This document shows, one piece after another, positions 33,951 to 45,672 of a stretch of 64,000 bases of DNA. Position numbers and translations under genes: made by a program. The DNA lies in contig NC_092875.1 of assembly GCF_028372415.1 (NCBI RefSeq), positions 356,988,233 through 357,052,232 on the forward strand. The letters are read 5' to 3'. Position 1 is the first letter of the stretch. Every line of letters begins with the position of its first letter. The stretch is from Notamacropus eugenii. Its lineage: Eukaryota; Chordata; Mammalia; Diprotodontia; Macropodidae. The notes beneath the pieces are model-generated. The model was not told the origin of the DNA. It searched no databases and was given only the letters and a program-made list of their open reading frames with translations.

Positions 33951-35295
33951 CTGGAAAATACCAGAATTTAATTAGTGTCAGATTTCTATAAAGGACTTGC
34001 TTACAGAAAACAATGGGGAGAGTGATTATTGACTCTGTCAGTTGTGTACCTTAATGGAAAGACTCCTGGCTGTTGTTCTCAATTATATGTGTTAATGGAC
34101 CAAGGTTGCTCTCTATAAAGAAGACGCAATTGTTAATATCACAATGGATTGATATCTGCATAATGATCGACCTTATTTATAGTTCTGCCACTACAATGGC
34201 ATTCTGTAAATGTCATTCTTTTGTGTAACCTGTTGATCTACAGGAGGTATTTCTTTTGCATACAGCAGAAAGCTAACTTGGTAAATGATTGCTCAAGCTC
34301 CTTTCTATATGATTTGAGGGAAAATTGTATCTTAAGATGAAAACATTTCTATAATGAACATTTTTTTAATTTGAGAAAAATGATTGGATATTATGCAAAG
34401 ATTCATAAAAAATTGCATTTGTATCTAATGATGCTTTAAACATGTTTTCCCTGGTCACCTCAAATTGTACTGATTATCTGTAGCTTACTATATTTTCCAA
34501 CTTTATGAAGTCAGTCTATGCCATACATATGCAAAGAAATTGCTAAGAAATTTTATGTAAGAGTGTTACAAGAAAAGTATTGTTTTCAGTTTTCATTACA
34601 AAAAAAATCTGAATTCTTACAGATTTTCTCAGTTAAAACAAAGAACTATAAGGAAAGTTTACCAGGGTATTTCCTCTTGAAATCTGGATCAACATGTCAC
34701 TTAAGCGTCTATTCAAATACCTGCTGCTAAAGACAAAACATTTTCAAGATGAATTGAACTAATTAGAACAATTTTAACAGGATGGTTCCTATGTTTCATT
34801 GATTTGGATCTTAAGTCTTTAATAATGAAACAATTGTTTTCATTGCCAGATATTCAAACTTTTTTTAAAAGACCTTGAAAATAGATCAATTGATCTATAT
34901 AAATTATTTTTTTGACAACTTGATATGGTGTTTTTTAGATGTTTAAAGATATGTAACTGGTATATGCAGGTATTAACTTGTATCAAATCCAGTAATTTAG
35001 CATTTTCTATTCTTAAAAATATTTTATACAAATTACGCTCAGATTGAATGAAAGAATAACATCAGTGACTTTTAAAACAACAAATTATAAATGCACAATT
35101 TATGTACTCTTCAAGAGTGCTGTTATTTTTATGGGTCTTTAAGGAGAAAGCATAAAAGGAAATTTTCATGATTGGGTACACTTATAATTTCTATTTCAGC
35201 TGAAATTCAGTCAGTTTCAAAGTAGAGCTCAAAACTTGTGAAACATTTAATTACTTTAAGTGGGTTCCTTGTGTTGGCAGTTTGAAGACCAACTT

Positions 35296-35301
35296 AATAA
35301 A
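35296..35301 (+). terminator. Poly(A) signal of the TMEM167A retrocopy
   Basis: AATAAA followed within about 30 bases by the junction with L1, as expected of the mRNA 3' end. A second AATAAA at 35335-35340 belongs to the L1 side of the junction. Confidence 0.6.
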
Positions 35302-35548
35302 ATTCTTGCTCAAATATTGGTGTGAATATATGTAAATAAATTGCTTTGGGTAGAATTGTCATTTTTATTATATTGCCTACCTATAAGCAACTGATGTTTT
35401 TCCATTTACTTATGTCTGACATTATTTGTGTGAAAAGTGTCTTGTAAATGTGTTCATATAGTCCCTGGGTTTGTTTTGGCAGGTAAAGTCTCAAATATTT
35501 TATAGTGTCTACCCTAGCTTTAAATGGGATTTCTCTTTCCATCTCTTG

Positions 35549-36307
35549 CTATTGGACTTTGTTAGTAATATATAGGAATGCAGAAGATTTGTGCAAGTTT
35601 ATTTTGTAACCTGCAACTTTGTCAAAGTTGTTTATTATTTCAAGTAGTTTTTTACTTGAATCTCTGGGATTCTCTACGTATATCTCCATATCATCTGCAA
35701 AGAGGGATAACTTAGTTTCTTCTTTGCCTATTCTAATTCCTTCAATTTCTTTATCTTGTCTAATTGCTACAGCTAACATTTCTAGTACCGTATTGAATGA
35801 TAGTGGTGATAATGGACATCCTTGTTTCACTACTGGTCTTATTGGAAATGCATCTAGCTTATCTCCATTGCATATAACGCTTGCTGAAGTTTTTAGGTAG
35901 ATGCTGCTTATTATTTTATGGAAAGTTTCCTTTATACCTATGTTCTCCAGCATTTTTAATAGGAATGGGTATTGTATTTTGTCAAAAGCTTTTTTGGCAT
36001 CCCTTGAGATAATCATGTGGTTTCTGTTAGCTTTGTTGTTGATGTGATCGATAGTGCTAATAGTTTTCCTAATATTGAACCAGCCTTGCATTCCAGGGGT
36101 GAATCCTACCTGATCATAATGTATTATTCTCGTGATAAGGTGCTGTATTTGTTTTGCTAAAATCTCATTTAAAATTTTTGCACCTATATTCATTAGAGAA
36201 ATAGGTCTATAACTTTCTTTCTCTGTTTTGTCTCTTTCTGGTTTAGGTATCAAAATCATATCTGCATCATAAAAAAAATTTGGGAGGACTTCTTCCCCAG
36301 TTTTCAA
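35549..36307 (-). pseudogene. L1 ORF2 reverse transcriptase domain (open for 252 codons)
   Basis: Aligns residue by residue with mammalian L1 ORF2p RT: '[20 protein letters not shown]', '[18 protein letters not shown]', '[17 protein letters not shown]', '[14 protein letters not shown]', and the catalytic '[10 protein letters not shown]' with both Asp of FADD. The first catalytic Asp region reads '[16 protein letters not shown]'. The RT core is still open, but the frame is closed on both sides and ORF2 is broken elsewhere (fragments at 36698-36889, 36938-37240 and 37279-37656 lie in other frames). Not functional. Confidence 0.95.
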
Positions 36308-37278
36308 AAAAAGTCTCTAATATAGTATTGGAATTAACTGTTCTTTAAATGTTTGATAGAATTCACTTGTAAATCCATCTGGCCCTAGAGATTTTTTCCT
36401 AGGGAGTTCATTGATGGCGTGTTCAATTTCTTTTTCTGAGATGTTTAAGTCTTCAACTTCCTCTTCTGTTAATCTGGGCAATTTGTATTTTTTAAAATCC
36501 TCATCTATCTTATTTACACTGTCGAATTTATGGGCATAAAGTTGGGCAAAATAATTTCTAATTATTGTTTTAATTTCCTCCTCATTGGAGGTGAGTTCGC
36601 CCCTTTCATTTTTTATATTATTAATTTGCTTTTCTTCTTTCTTTTTTTAATCAAATTGACCAAAGGTTTGTCAATTTTACTAGTTTTTTTCATAAAATCA
36701 ACTATTGGTTTTATTTATTAGTTCAATAGTTTTCTTAATTTCAGTTTTATTAATATCTCCTTTGGTTTTCAGTATTTTTAATTTGGTATTTATTTTGGGA
36801 TTTTCAATTTGTTCTTTTTCTAGCTTTTTCAGCTGCGTGCCCAAATCATTGATCTCCTTTTCCTCTATTTTATTCATGTAGGCATTCAAAGATATAAAAT
36901 GTCCCCTAAGAACTGCTTTTGTAGTATCCCATAAGATTTAGGAGATTGTCTCATTATTGTCATTCCCTTGAATGAAAGTGTTGATTATTTCTATGATTCG
37001 TTGTTTAATCCACTCCTTCTTTAGGGTTAGATTATTTAGTTTCCAATTCATTTTTGGTTTATCTTTCCATGACCTTTTATTACATATAATTTTTATTGCA
37101 TTATGATCTGAGAAGGATGCATCGACTATCTCTGCCTTTCTACAATGGATTGTGAGGGTTTTTATGTTATAGAACATGGTCAATTTTTGTATATGTGTCA
37201 TGCACTGCTGAGAAAAAGGCATATTCCTTTCTATTCCCATTCAATTTTCTCCAGAGATCTATCATATCTACCTTATCC

Positions 37279-37760
37279 TTATTTATTTACCTCTTTAAAC
37301 TCTTGCTCCTTTATTTTGAGGTTAGATTTATCAAGTTTAGAAAGGCAGATATTGAGGTTCTCCACTAGTATAGTTTTGCTTTCTCTTTCTTCCTTCAACT
37401 CCCCCAACCTCTCCTCTAAGTATTTGGATGCTATACCATTTGGAGCATACATGTTTAGTAATGATATTGCTTCATTTTCTATGGTGCCTTTTAGAAGGAT
37501 ATAGTTTCCTTCCTTATCTCTTTTGATTAGATCTATTTCTGCTTTTGCTTTGTCTGAGATTAGGATTGCTACCTCTGCTTTTCTTACATCAGCTGAAGCA
37601 CAATATATTCTGCTCCAACCTTTTAACTTTACCCTGTGTGTATCCCCCCATTTCAAATATGTTTCTTGTAAGCAACATATTGTTGGATTATGCCTTTTAA
37701 TCCATTCTGTTGTCTGTGTTTTATGGGAGAGTTCATTCTATTCACATTCACAGTAATGAT
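37279..37760 (-). pseudogene. L1 ORF2 endonuclease domain remnant
   Basis: Minus frame reads KWGDTHRVKLKGWSRIYCAS, then 'KAEVAILISDKAKAEIDLIK', 'RDKEGNYILLKGTIENEAIS' and 'LLNMYAPNGIASKYLEERLG', matching the L1 APE-type endonuclease. Upstream (37660-37760) a frame-shifted segment supplies 'NSPIKH...' and 'TICCLQETYL'-like residues, so the N-terminus lies in a different frame. The continuation at 36938-37240 includes 'DASFSDHNAIKI', which holds the endonuclease SDH motif. Confidence 0.85.
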
Positions 37761-38344
37761 TACAATCTGTGTATTTCCTTCCATTTTCTTTCCCACCATT
37801 TGTGCTTTCAGTTCTCCCATCTCTCTTCCTCTCTTTAATAGTTTTCACTTTTCACCATCACCTCCCACAGTCTTCCCTTCCTTCTTTTAGCCCCCTTCCC
37901 TTTTACTCCCCTTTACCCTTACTACTTATTCCCTCCTTTTTATCTTCCCCTCCCCTTTCTTCCCCCTTTCCCTTCTACTACCTCTAGAGCTAATTAAAAT
38001 TATATACTTAGTTAAGTTTATTGTTCCCTTCTTGAACCAAATCAGACTTCTCAAACAATGCTCATCTCCCTCCCCTCTTTCCCTCTACCATAATTTTTGT
38101 ACTTCTTCCTGTGATGTAATTTGCCATTTTCTGTTACAATGCCTTCACATGTGTAAATCATATTTTTATCATCACATCATTTACTTTATACCTATTCCCT
38201 CTGTGTATATCCCTTTTATATTTCATAATTGATGTACAATTCTCAAAATTAACAAGTATCATCTTCCCTTATAGGGAGGTAAACAGTTTGCCCATATTGG
38301 GTAACAAGGTTTTTTGTTGTTGTTGTTGTTGTTTTCCCATTTAC

Positions 38345-39784
38345 TTTTTTATGGCTCTCTGGAGACTTGCATTTGAAGATCGAATTTTATATTGAGTTCT
38401 GGCCTTTTTGACAGGAAGGTCTGGAAATCCTTTACTTCATTGAATGGGCATCTCCTTGCCTGAAATGTTATGCTGAGTTTTGCTGGGTAGTTGATCCTTG
38501 GTTGTAGTACCAGCTCCTTTGCCTTACTGAATATCAGATTCCAATTCCTGCAATCTTTTAATGTAGAAGTTGCAAGGTCCTGTGCGATCCTGACTGTAGC
38601 TCCTCAATATTTGAATGGTTTCTTTATGGCTTCCTGTAGTATTTTATCCTTCATTTGGATATTTGGCAGTTCTGGAATTTGGCAACAATATTTCTTGGGG
38701 TTTTGAGTTTGGGATTCCTTTCCAGAGGTGAATGGTGGATTCTTTCGATGACTATTTTGCCCTCTGGATCTAGCACTTCTGGGCAGTTTTCCTTGATGAT
38801 TTCTTGGAAGATATTGTCCAGACTCTTCGTTTCATTGTGGCTTTCTGGTAGGCCAATAATTCTTAAATTTTCTCTCCTCGATCTATTTTCTAGGTTAATT
38901 GTTTTTCCAGTTAAATATTTTACATTTTCTTCTATCTTTAGATTTTGTTTGACTGATTCTTATGGAGTCATTAGTTTCTACTTGCCCCATTCTAATTTTT
39001 ATCAAATTGTTTTCTTCAGTTAGTCTTACACAACATGACTATTATGGAAGTCATTTGCAAAACTACACAGATATGGCCTATATTGAATTGTTTGCCTTCC
39101 CAAAGGGAATGGATGGGGAGGGAGGGATGAAGAGAAGTTGGAACTCAAAGTATTAGGAACAACTGTTGAGTACTGTTCTTGACACTAGGAAATAAGAAAT
39201 ACAGGCAATGGGATATAGAAAGTTATCTGGCCCTACAGGACAAAAGAGAAGATGGGGACAAGGGAAGGGAGGGATGATAGAAGAGAGGGAAGATTGGTCA
39301 TAAGGCCAATTAGAATGCTCGGTGTTTTGGGGTGGAGGAGGGGACAAATGGGGAGAAAATTTGGAAACCAAAATTTTGTGAAAATGAATGTTAAAAGTTA
39401 AATAATTTTTAAAAATTGTTTTAGTCAGTTAACTTTTGCACCTCCTTTTCCATCTGTCCAATTATTCCTTTTAAGGAATTATTTTCCTCTGTTAGTTTCT
39501 GAATTTCCTTTTCCATTTGTTCAATTTTCCTTTTTAAAGAGATATTCTCTTCATGGAATTCTTTTTTCATGCTTTTAAAATCATTAGCCAGTTTCTCTTC
39601 TTTTTCCTTCTTCAACTGTTCCAGGAGAGTTGTTTGTGCATGTGAGCATTTCATAGTTCGTTCTGAAGTTTCAGATGGAAGTATAGTCTCAGCTCCAACC
39701 TCTTTTGTACTCATATTTTGGTCCTTGTCCCCATAGAAAGATTCTGTAGTTTTTTTCACCCTTGCTTTGATTTTTCTTGCTCAT
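38345..39784 (-). pseudogene. L1 ORF1, disrupted
   Basis: Starts at 39784 with MSKKNQSKGEK. A frameshift follows, and the coiled coil continues as 'MKKTTESFYGDKDQNMSTKE' and then 'KIEQMEKEIQKLTEENNSL' (heptad-like, Glu/Lys/Leu-rich) to 39421. A 399-bp antisense L1 3' fragment (39014-39412) splits it. It resumes with 'NNLIKIRMGQVETNDSIRI' (translated from 39003 leftwards) and the RRM and C-terminal domain down to about 38345, in shifted frames. Encodes the L1 RNA-binding trimeric protein in intact elements; dead here. Confidence 0.8.
39014..39412 (+). mobile_element. L1/HAL1 3'UTR fragment inserted in ORF1
   Basis: 5'-truncated 3' end on the + strand: 'atttgcaaaactacacagat', 'atggcctatattgaattgtt', 'ctggccctacaggacaaaag', 'tttggaaaccaaaattttgt', ending 'gttaaataatttttaa'. 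A target duplication 'aaattgtttt' lies at 39004-39013 and 39413-39422. Removing the insert restores continuous ORF1 homology (…QKLTD + NNLIKIRMG…). The same 3'UTR sequence ends the HAL1 element at 44.6 kb. Confidence 0.9.
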
Positions 39785-40050
39785 GATGGTGATTGTGTGT
39801 TGTGGTTTCTGGTTCTTTCAGTTAGAAGCTGCAGAACTTAGTAATGAACTGACTGGTGTGTAAAAGCTAAGGTAAAGTGGTAATTTGTCTTTTTGTTTTG
39901 TGTTTCCTTGATCAGCCCTGGGGCTAGCTTGTTTAGTGTGAGGGAGGGGTGGTTTGGTCATGGGACATCTCCTTAGCTGAGCACAGGCAAAGGCAAGTTC
40001 AGGGGTTGGTTATTCCAGCTGCCCTATTGTCTTCCCTTTCCCCTGTAGTG

Positions 40051-40288
40051 CTGAGGCATGCCTGAATCCTAGTGCAAGTTTTCATCCCTCCTGAGGCTCC
40101 TCTCCTAGGGCTGAGACTCACCTGGGTCCTAGTGCAAGTTTCCTCCTCCCCTGGAGCTCCTCTCCTAGTGCTGAAGTACACCTGGATATTAGTGCAAGTT
40201 TCTACCCCTCCTGGGGCTTCTCTCCTAGAGCTGAGGCTTGCTTGGGTCCTAGAGCGAGTTTCTACTGCCCTGTGTCCCCTCTCCTTCT
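40051..40288 (-). repeat. 60-bp tandem repeat in the L1 5'UTR (4 copies)
   Basis: Four head-to-tail units start at 40051, 40111, 40171 and 40231, each beginning 'ctga(g/a)...' and containing 'tagtgcaagttt' (last copy 'tagagcgagttt') and 'ctcctctcctag'. The period is exactly 60 bp. Tandem 5'UTR units drive transcription in mouse L1 (A/Tf monomers); a similar role here is inference. The chance + frames (105 and 135 codons) follow this periodicity. Confidence 0.9.
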
Positions 40289-40911
40289 GGTTTGGTTCTG
40301 CCATAGTAAGAGGAACCCCCCCCCCCCCTAGCTATTTTCCTAGCCTCAGTTGTTATGAGACCTTTTGCCCCCTTGGCTCTTCCCATTGATCCAGGATTTT
40401 TCTGGGGAATTATTTTATGGTTCTTTCAAAGTCAACAAGGTGGGAGGAGAGAGCATTTACTGTTCACTCTGCCATTGTGGCTCGCAGAGGTTCAAGTAGG
40501 TGACTTACAGGCATTTAGTCTTAGGGCTGAAAGTCTCAGGAGCTGCTGTAGCTTATATCCGGTGCTCAGCGGTTATCCCTCTCTCGCCTCTGCTGGTCTC
40601 CCACCCTGGGCTGCCACTCTGCCTTTCCAGCACAGACAGCAGTTGCCCTGGGGTTTTCCTGCTCTGCCATGCCACTGCAAGATGTGCTGTTCTGTGTGCT
40701 GTGGGTTCACCTCCATGGAACAGATCCTTCTCATCCACCTTCTGGTCTGTCCTGGGCTATGAATCTGGCACATTCTGTCTGCTATTGGATTCTGCACCTC
40801 CAAAATCTGTACCTCCAGATTCTCTTTTTAGAGGTATCGGAAGAAGTTTGTCCAAGAGCTTGGGTGAGTTGTTGTTCTCAATCAGTTATCTTGGCTCCAC
40901 CCAGTATCTCT

Positions 40912-41575
40912 AATTTCCTTGAAGGGATCTCTTGTTTTTTCCATTCTGTTTTCTTTTCTTCTTCCTTACTGACTTTTCTTCTTTGTCTTTTTGTTTTTGC
41001 ATTGCTCATTTAAGAAAACCTTTTTTATCTCTCCTTGCTATTCTCTGGAATTCTGTGTTCAGTTGGATATCTTTCTCTTTCCCTTTCCTTTTTTCTTCAG
41101 TTATTTGTAAAGCTTTGTCAGACAGCCATTATACTTTCTTATTTTTGTTCTTTGGAATTTCTTTTGTTGCTGCTGCCTCCTGTACAATATTGTAAATCTC
41201 TATCAATAGTTCTTCAGGTACTGTATCTCTCAGATCTAACCCCTAACATGTATTCATCACTTCCATTTCATATTCACAAGTTATTTGGTTCATACCTATA
41301 TGGTCTGCTGATTTTGGCTGCTTTCTTCAATTTATATCTGAATTTCACAAGAAAAAGCTTGTGACCTGGGCCACAGTCAGTTCCAGCTCTTGTTTTAACT
41401 GACTGTACAGAGCGGCTCCACCTTTGGCTGCAAAATATATAGTCAAACTTATTTCTATGTTAACTGTTTGGTGATCTCTATGTGTACAGCCACCTTTTGT
41501 GTTTTTGAAAAAGATTTTATCTTTTTACAATATCTTTTTGTGGACACCATTGAGTCATGCCCTGCCCTGGGGAAC
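40912..41575 (-). mobile_element. RTE/BovB-like LINE fragment
   Basis: On the minus strand, in shifted frames, it reads 'SCLTKLYK', '(K)RKISN*TQNSRE*QGEIK', 'KVFLNEQCKNKKTKKK', which follows the BovB/RTE stretch 'MSDEALQIA...ERYxxLNAEFQRIARRDKKAFLxEQCKEIEE'. Upstream on the same strand are 'HKKVAVHIEITKQL'-like and 'SWN' with 'RSQAF' segments. Many stops. Fragment of the endonuclease-to-RT linker region. The MAR1 tails in this window derive from the same clade. Confidence 0.75.
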
Positions 41576-44104
41576 CCCAACCTCAAATAAGACCATATGG
41601 CACCCCTTCCTTTTTTGCTAGCCTCCTGAGTATCTAAGATTTCCTGGTGCTGGAAGGTCTAGAGTAGGGAGGAGAGGTAATCAACACTAAAGAGCAACCA
41701 CACTCCAAGAACATACAGAATCCGCTTGGATGGAGAGAGTCTAAATTGCTGGAGACCTGAAGCTTTGCTTCATTTCTTTTAAAATTCTCTCAGTGCTATG
41801 ATTTTGTTTAACCTGTATTTCACAGTCTACTGTAATCCCCAGAGAATTCTCAGCAAAACATTACTTATATCTTTGGTGCCTCAACATGTAGACAGTACAG
41901 CAGGAAAACATTGGGTGCCTGTAGCCTCCCAAGGGTCTGAGTTACAGGTGTTATTATCAGGATAGTAATTTTACATGGAGACTTAGGCATAAAATTATTA
42001 GAGTATTGGAGTATATGTATATATATATATATATATATATGTGTATATATATATGTATTATGTATATAAATAGAAAGATATCAATAGATATTAGGATCTG
42101 TCTATATCTTTCTATCTATCTATATATCAAGAAGGCTTATGTGCTCTATTTTATCTACCATCTTCATTTCAGAATGTACAGTTTATTCGTTTTCACTATA
42201 GATGCATAAATAATAGTTGCAAACATTAGTGCAGTTGCTAGACATATCTATTTCATGAATGTGTAAAAGGAAAAAAATCTGAGTAATTAAATTCTTTATG
42301 AATTCAACAAGTAGGCTTTTATCTGTAGTCTTATCCATGTTTACATACATCTATTGATGTCAATACTTCTGCCACTCATTCCTTCAAGACATTGTATTGT
42401 TTTGCTTTGGTGTCTTTAATTTAAATAAATCTATACTTTGAATGGTGATTGCTCATGATAGTGAGTGTGTTGTCAGTTTCACACCAGATAATTACTTTTT
42501 AAAATTAATTTATGTAAAAAACATTTCTTTTACTTAATCAGTGTGTGTAATAAGCTCACATCTCATTGTTCCTTACAGAAAAGTTTGGAATTTTTCAATA
42601 GTTATTTCCTGGGTTTTTCCCCCTTTTTTAGTTTTCATTTAACTTTGAAGAAAGTCTACTAGGACAAAGGACTGGAGTATTGTGCCTAATTCCTGATCTG
42701 TTTCAAGGTATGTGGTTCAGGCTGGGTTTTGTCATGGAGGACACTAGCTTTTAATGTTGGTGGGCCCATGTTCTCTAAACCACCTCTTTGGCTTCTTATG
42801 TTCCTAACTCTGATGCCCTGGAGACAATCTTACCTCTATATTCCACCTTTAGAATTTCTCAAAAGGGAAGACTGTAAAAAAGGGTATCAATGTAAAATAT
42901 GAGTAAGATGTGAAACAAGTAGCTTATTCTTAAACACACCAAATTTTAAATACAACCATACATTTGATCAAAGGCCTCTTAAAACAGGACTTGACAATTT
43001 CTAATAACTTTTGTCAAAATCTGCTGCAGGTTGATGCTTAAACTTCATTAGGATATAAATTAGTATATAAGAAGGATAATTAGGTGTTTTAAATTTTGCT
43101 TCAACTTAGTACTCACCAAACAACTTTCAGAATACATTTTCTGGTAAAACATAAGCTTGAGTTAATACTATTGTCTGGGATCATTCTCACCAATAAAGAA
43201 GCTTCACTTACATCTCGAAAACTTCAACCTAATGGGACTCACAGCATCCAGCCCTCTAAAACACACAAGGTTACCTCCAAGTCTAAACAAGTACAACTCA
43301 TTGTACTCATTTGATAAATATCAGGAAAGAAGAAAACACAAAAGATTCAGCCCAAACTATGCTTTGGCTGTCATTTACTCATGGCCAGATATATGCTCAG
43401 TTCAGAGAATGGGTTAACTTCCCCCTTCCCAGCCAGCTTGAAACTGTCTTGCAGGATTCATAACAATAAAGGAATTGAGGGTGAATCACTCTGTCTTAAA
43501 TCCAGTGGCACCAGTCCTTCTGGACCTGAGTCATCCAATAAGGGTACCCTTCATGATAGCAACATGTATATCCCTACCTCAGTGATGAGTAACATGAATA
43601 GAAGCAGGCCTCTCAGAATTCCAAGGTAATTAGATAGAATCAGTAATGGCAATTGAGTATGCTTGATGAGATGGGTCTTCGTACACTTATCATTTTTCAC
43701 AATTACAATAGTGATGGAAAAAGAAAATCTTTGCTTACTGGAAGAGTGAATTTTGTGAATTTATTGCCTCTTCAGGTATTTCCCCCCTACTTTTTAATGA
43801 TTCCTGTGGTTTGGGGATCTTCATCTTGTTGAAAGGTACTAAAAGAATTTGTGGGTCAGGATTTGGTAGTGGTCTTTACCAATTTGCATTTTGAATGTTC
43901 TTTCTGTCTTAGTCAATTGCTAAGAAAGTAGGCTGTCAAGCTTTCCCACAGGTTAAAAAAAAAAGCAAGACTGAATATAGACTTTTTGGAAATTGTAGCT
44001 AGAAATTTGCTAGATTATGGATTATTGCAGGAACAGAACATGTATTTAGAAGTACAGTGTCTTTAATGTTTATGCTTTCCTCAGGGACAATTGATGTTTT
44101 TTTA
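41576..44104. other. AT-rich spacer with a TA microsatellite
   Basis: A (TA)n-rich run lies at 42010-42060. No exon or named repeat recognised in 2.5 kb, apart from the weak coding-like stretch at 43096-43629 described separately. Confidence 0.4.
43096..43629 (+). other. Weak coding-like stretch (unassigned)
   Basis: One + frame runs from 43096 to 43629 with only a double stop (43312-43317) in it. It contains polar segments such as 'SIQPSKTHKVTSKSKQVQLI' and 'KSSGTSPSGPESSNKGTLHD'. A second frame (43232-43417) is also open. No family recognised, no splice or poly(A) support, so it may be chance or a very decayed retrocopy. Confidence 0.2.
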
Positions 44105-44275
44105 AGATTTAGTTCAACTGAATCCAGGAAACATTTATTGAGCAACTACTTTGTGTAATGCATTGTTCCAGGTGCTGGAGGAGATAATAAGAGAGGCATT
44201 TAGTAGCAAATGCTCTTTAAATGGATGATAAATTAAATGTGGTAAATGTTACCACAATGTCACTAAAAAAGGGAA
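44105..44275 (+). mobile_element. Ancient interspersed repeat fragment (family not assigned)
   Basis: 'gaaacatttattgagcaact', 'actttgtgtaatgcattgtt', 'ccaggtgctggaggagataa': the same phrase order as at 8.4 and 12.1 kb. Confidence 0.5.
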
Positions 44276-45672
44276 ATAAAATGTGGTCCTACATTCTCAA
44301 AACTTTGTATCTAATAAGGTGAATATCAAGTCCCATGGATAACCATATATTTATAATATATAAAAGAGAGAGCAAGAGAGAGGAACTAATTTCAGAGGAT
44401 AGATAATTTATCAGATTTTCCTTTGTATTCCCCAACATTGTGATTAAAAGTGAAAGTAAAGCCCATAATACACACAGGTGTTATGTACATGTATATGTAA
44501 CTGAAGAATATAACAGGGTCATCCAGGTTCCTATATGATGGATAAGAGTACTGAAATGAGACTAACGCTGATATTCTTACCAAGCCTGTGATGTCTCCAT
44601 GCTTACTCGACTACGGTGGGGAAGTTATCAGAGATAAATCTTTTTTTTTTTTTTTTAGGTTTTTTTGTTTTGGTTTTTTTTTTAGCATTTTTTTTTATTT
44701 AACTTTTAACATTTATTTTCACACAATTTTGGGTTACAAATTTTCTCCCCTTTTATCCCCTCCCCCCCCAAACCCGAGCTTTCTGATTGCCCCTGTGACC
44801 TATCTGCTCTCTCCTCTATCCTCCCTCCCTGTCCTTGTCTCAGTCTTCTCTTTTGTCCTGTAGGGCCAGATAGCTTTCTTGACCCCTTAACCTGTATTTC
44901 TTGTTACCCAGTGGTAAGAACATTACATTTGGTCCTAACACTTTGAGTTCCAACTTCTTGAGCTCCCTCCCTCTCCACCCCTTCCCCTTGGAAGACAGGC
45001 AATTCAATATAGGCCATATCTGTTTAGTTTTGCAAATGATTTCCATACTAGTTGAGTTGTATAGGACTAACTATATTTCCTTCCATCCTATCCTGTCCCC
45101 CTTTACTTCTATTTTCTTATGGTCCTTTCCCTCCCCATGAGTGTTGACCTCGTATTGCATTCTCCTTCCCATGCCCTCCCCTCCATCCTCCCCCCCACCC
45201 TGCTTGTGCCCCTGTCCCCCACTCTCCTGTATTATGAGATAGGTTTTCCTATCAAAATGAGTGTGCATTATATTCTTTCCTTTAGTGGAATGTGATGAGA
45301 GTAGACCTCATGTTTTTCTCTTGCCTCCCCTCTTTATCTCACCACTAATAGGTCTTTTGCTTGCCTCTTTTATGAGAGATAATTTGCCCCATATAACTTC
45401 TCCCTTTCTCCTCCCAATATTTCTCTCTCACTGCTTGATTTCATTTTTTTTTTTAAGATATGATCCCATCCTCTTCAATTCACTCTGTACACTCTGTCTC
45501 TATGTATGTGTGCGTGTGTGCATGTGTGTGTGTGTGTACTCCCACCCAGTACCCAGATACTGAAATGTTCCAAGAGTTACAAATATTGTCTTTCCATGTA
45601 GGAATGTAAACAGTTCAACTTTAGTAAGTCCCTTATGACTTCTCTTTGCTGTTCACCTTTTCATGGTTCTCT

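Larger units (their letters stand above)
33672..35328 (+). pseudogene. TMEM167A: Processed retrocopy of TMEM167A mRNA
   Basis: Single-exon copy of an mRNA: a short 5' part (from about 33672, boundary approximate), the 72-codon KISH-A frame, and about 1.37 kb of 3'UTR ending shortly after a poly(A) signal AATAAA at 35296-35301. No introns. No poly(A) tract follows. Within roughly 20-35 bases the sequence becomes minus-strand L1 ORF2, and no target-site duplication was found. The copy therefore either lost its tail in a deletion that also removed the 3' third of the L1, or joined the L1 by a non-standard end-joining event. The 3'UTR assignment rests on contiguity with the CDS and the poly(A) signal; I could not align it to the parent. 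Confidence 0.75.
35329..40905 (-). mobile_element. L1 LINE, 5' part complete, 3' end missing
   Basis: Minus-strand L1 reading from about 40905: 5'UTR (40905-39785), ORF1 (39784 to about 38345, split by a later insertion), a 570-bp pyrimidine-rich inter-ORF region (about 38340-37770), then ORF2 endonuclease and reverse transcriptase (37770-35334). The last third of ORF2 and the 3'UTR are absent. This is the opposite of normal 5' truncation and coincides with the TMEM167A retrocopy. Frameshifts and stops break both ORFs. The right boundary near 40905 follows 'ttatcttggctccaccc', typical of an L1 start, and abuts an RTE fragment. Confidence 0.85.

Noticed and set aside
35549-36307. Possibly functional L1 reverse transcriptase
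   Set aside because: The RT core is open, but the endonuclease and linker are in other frames and the ORF2 C-terminus is missing.
40072-41364. Plus-strand frames of 105-137 codons
   Set aside because: Antisense to the L1 5'UTR (partly its 60-bp tandem array) and to the RTE fragment; composition artefacts.
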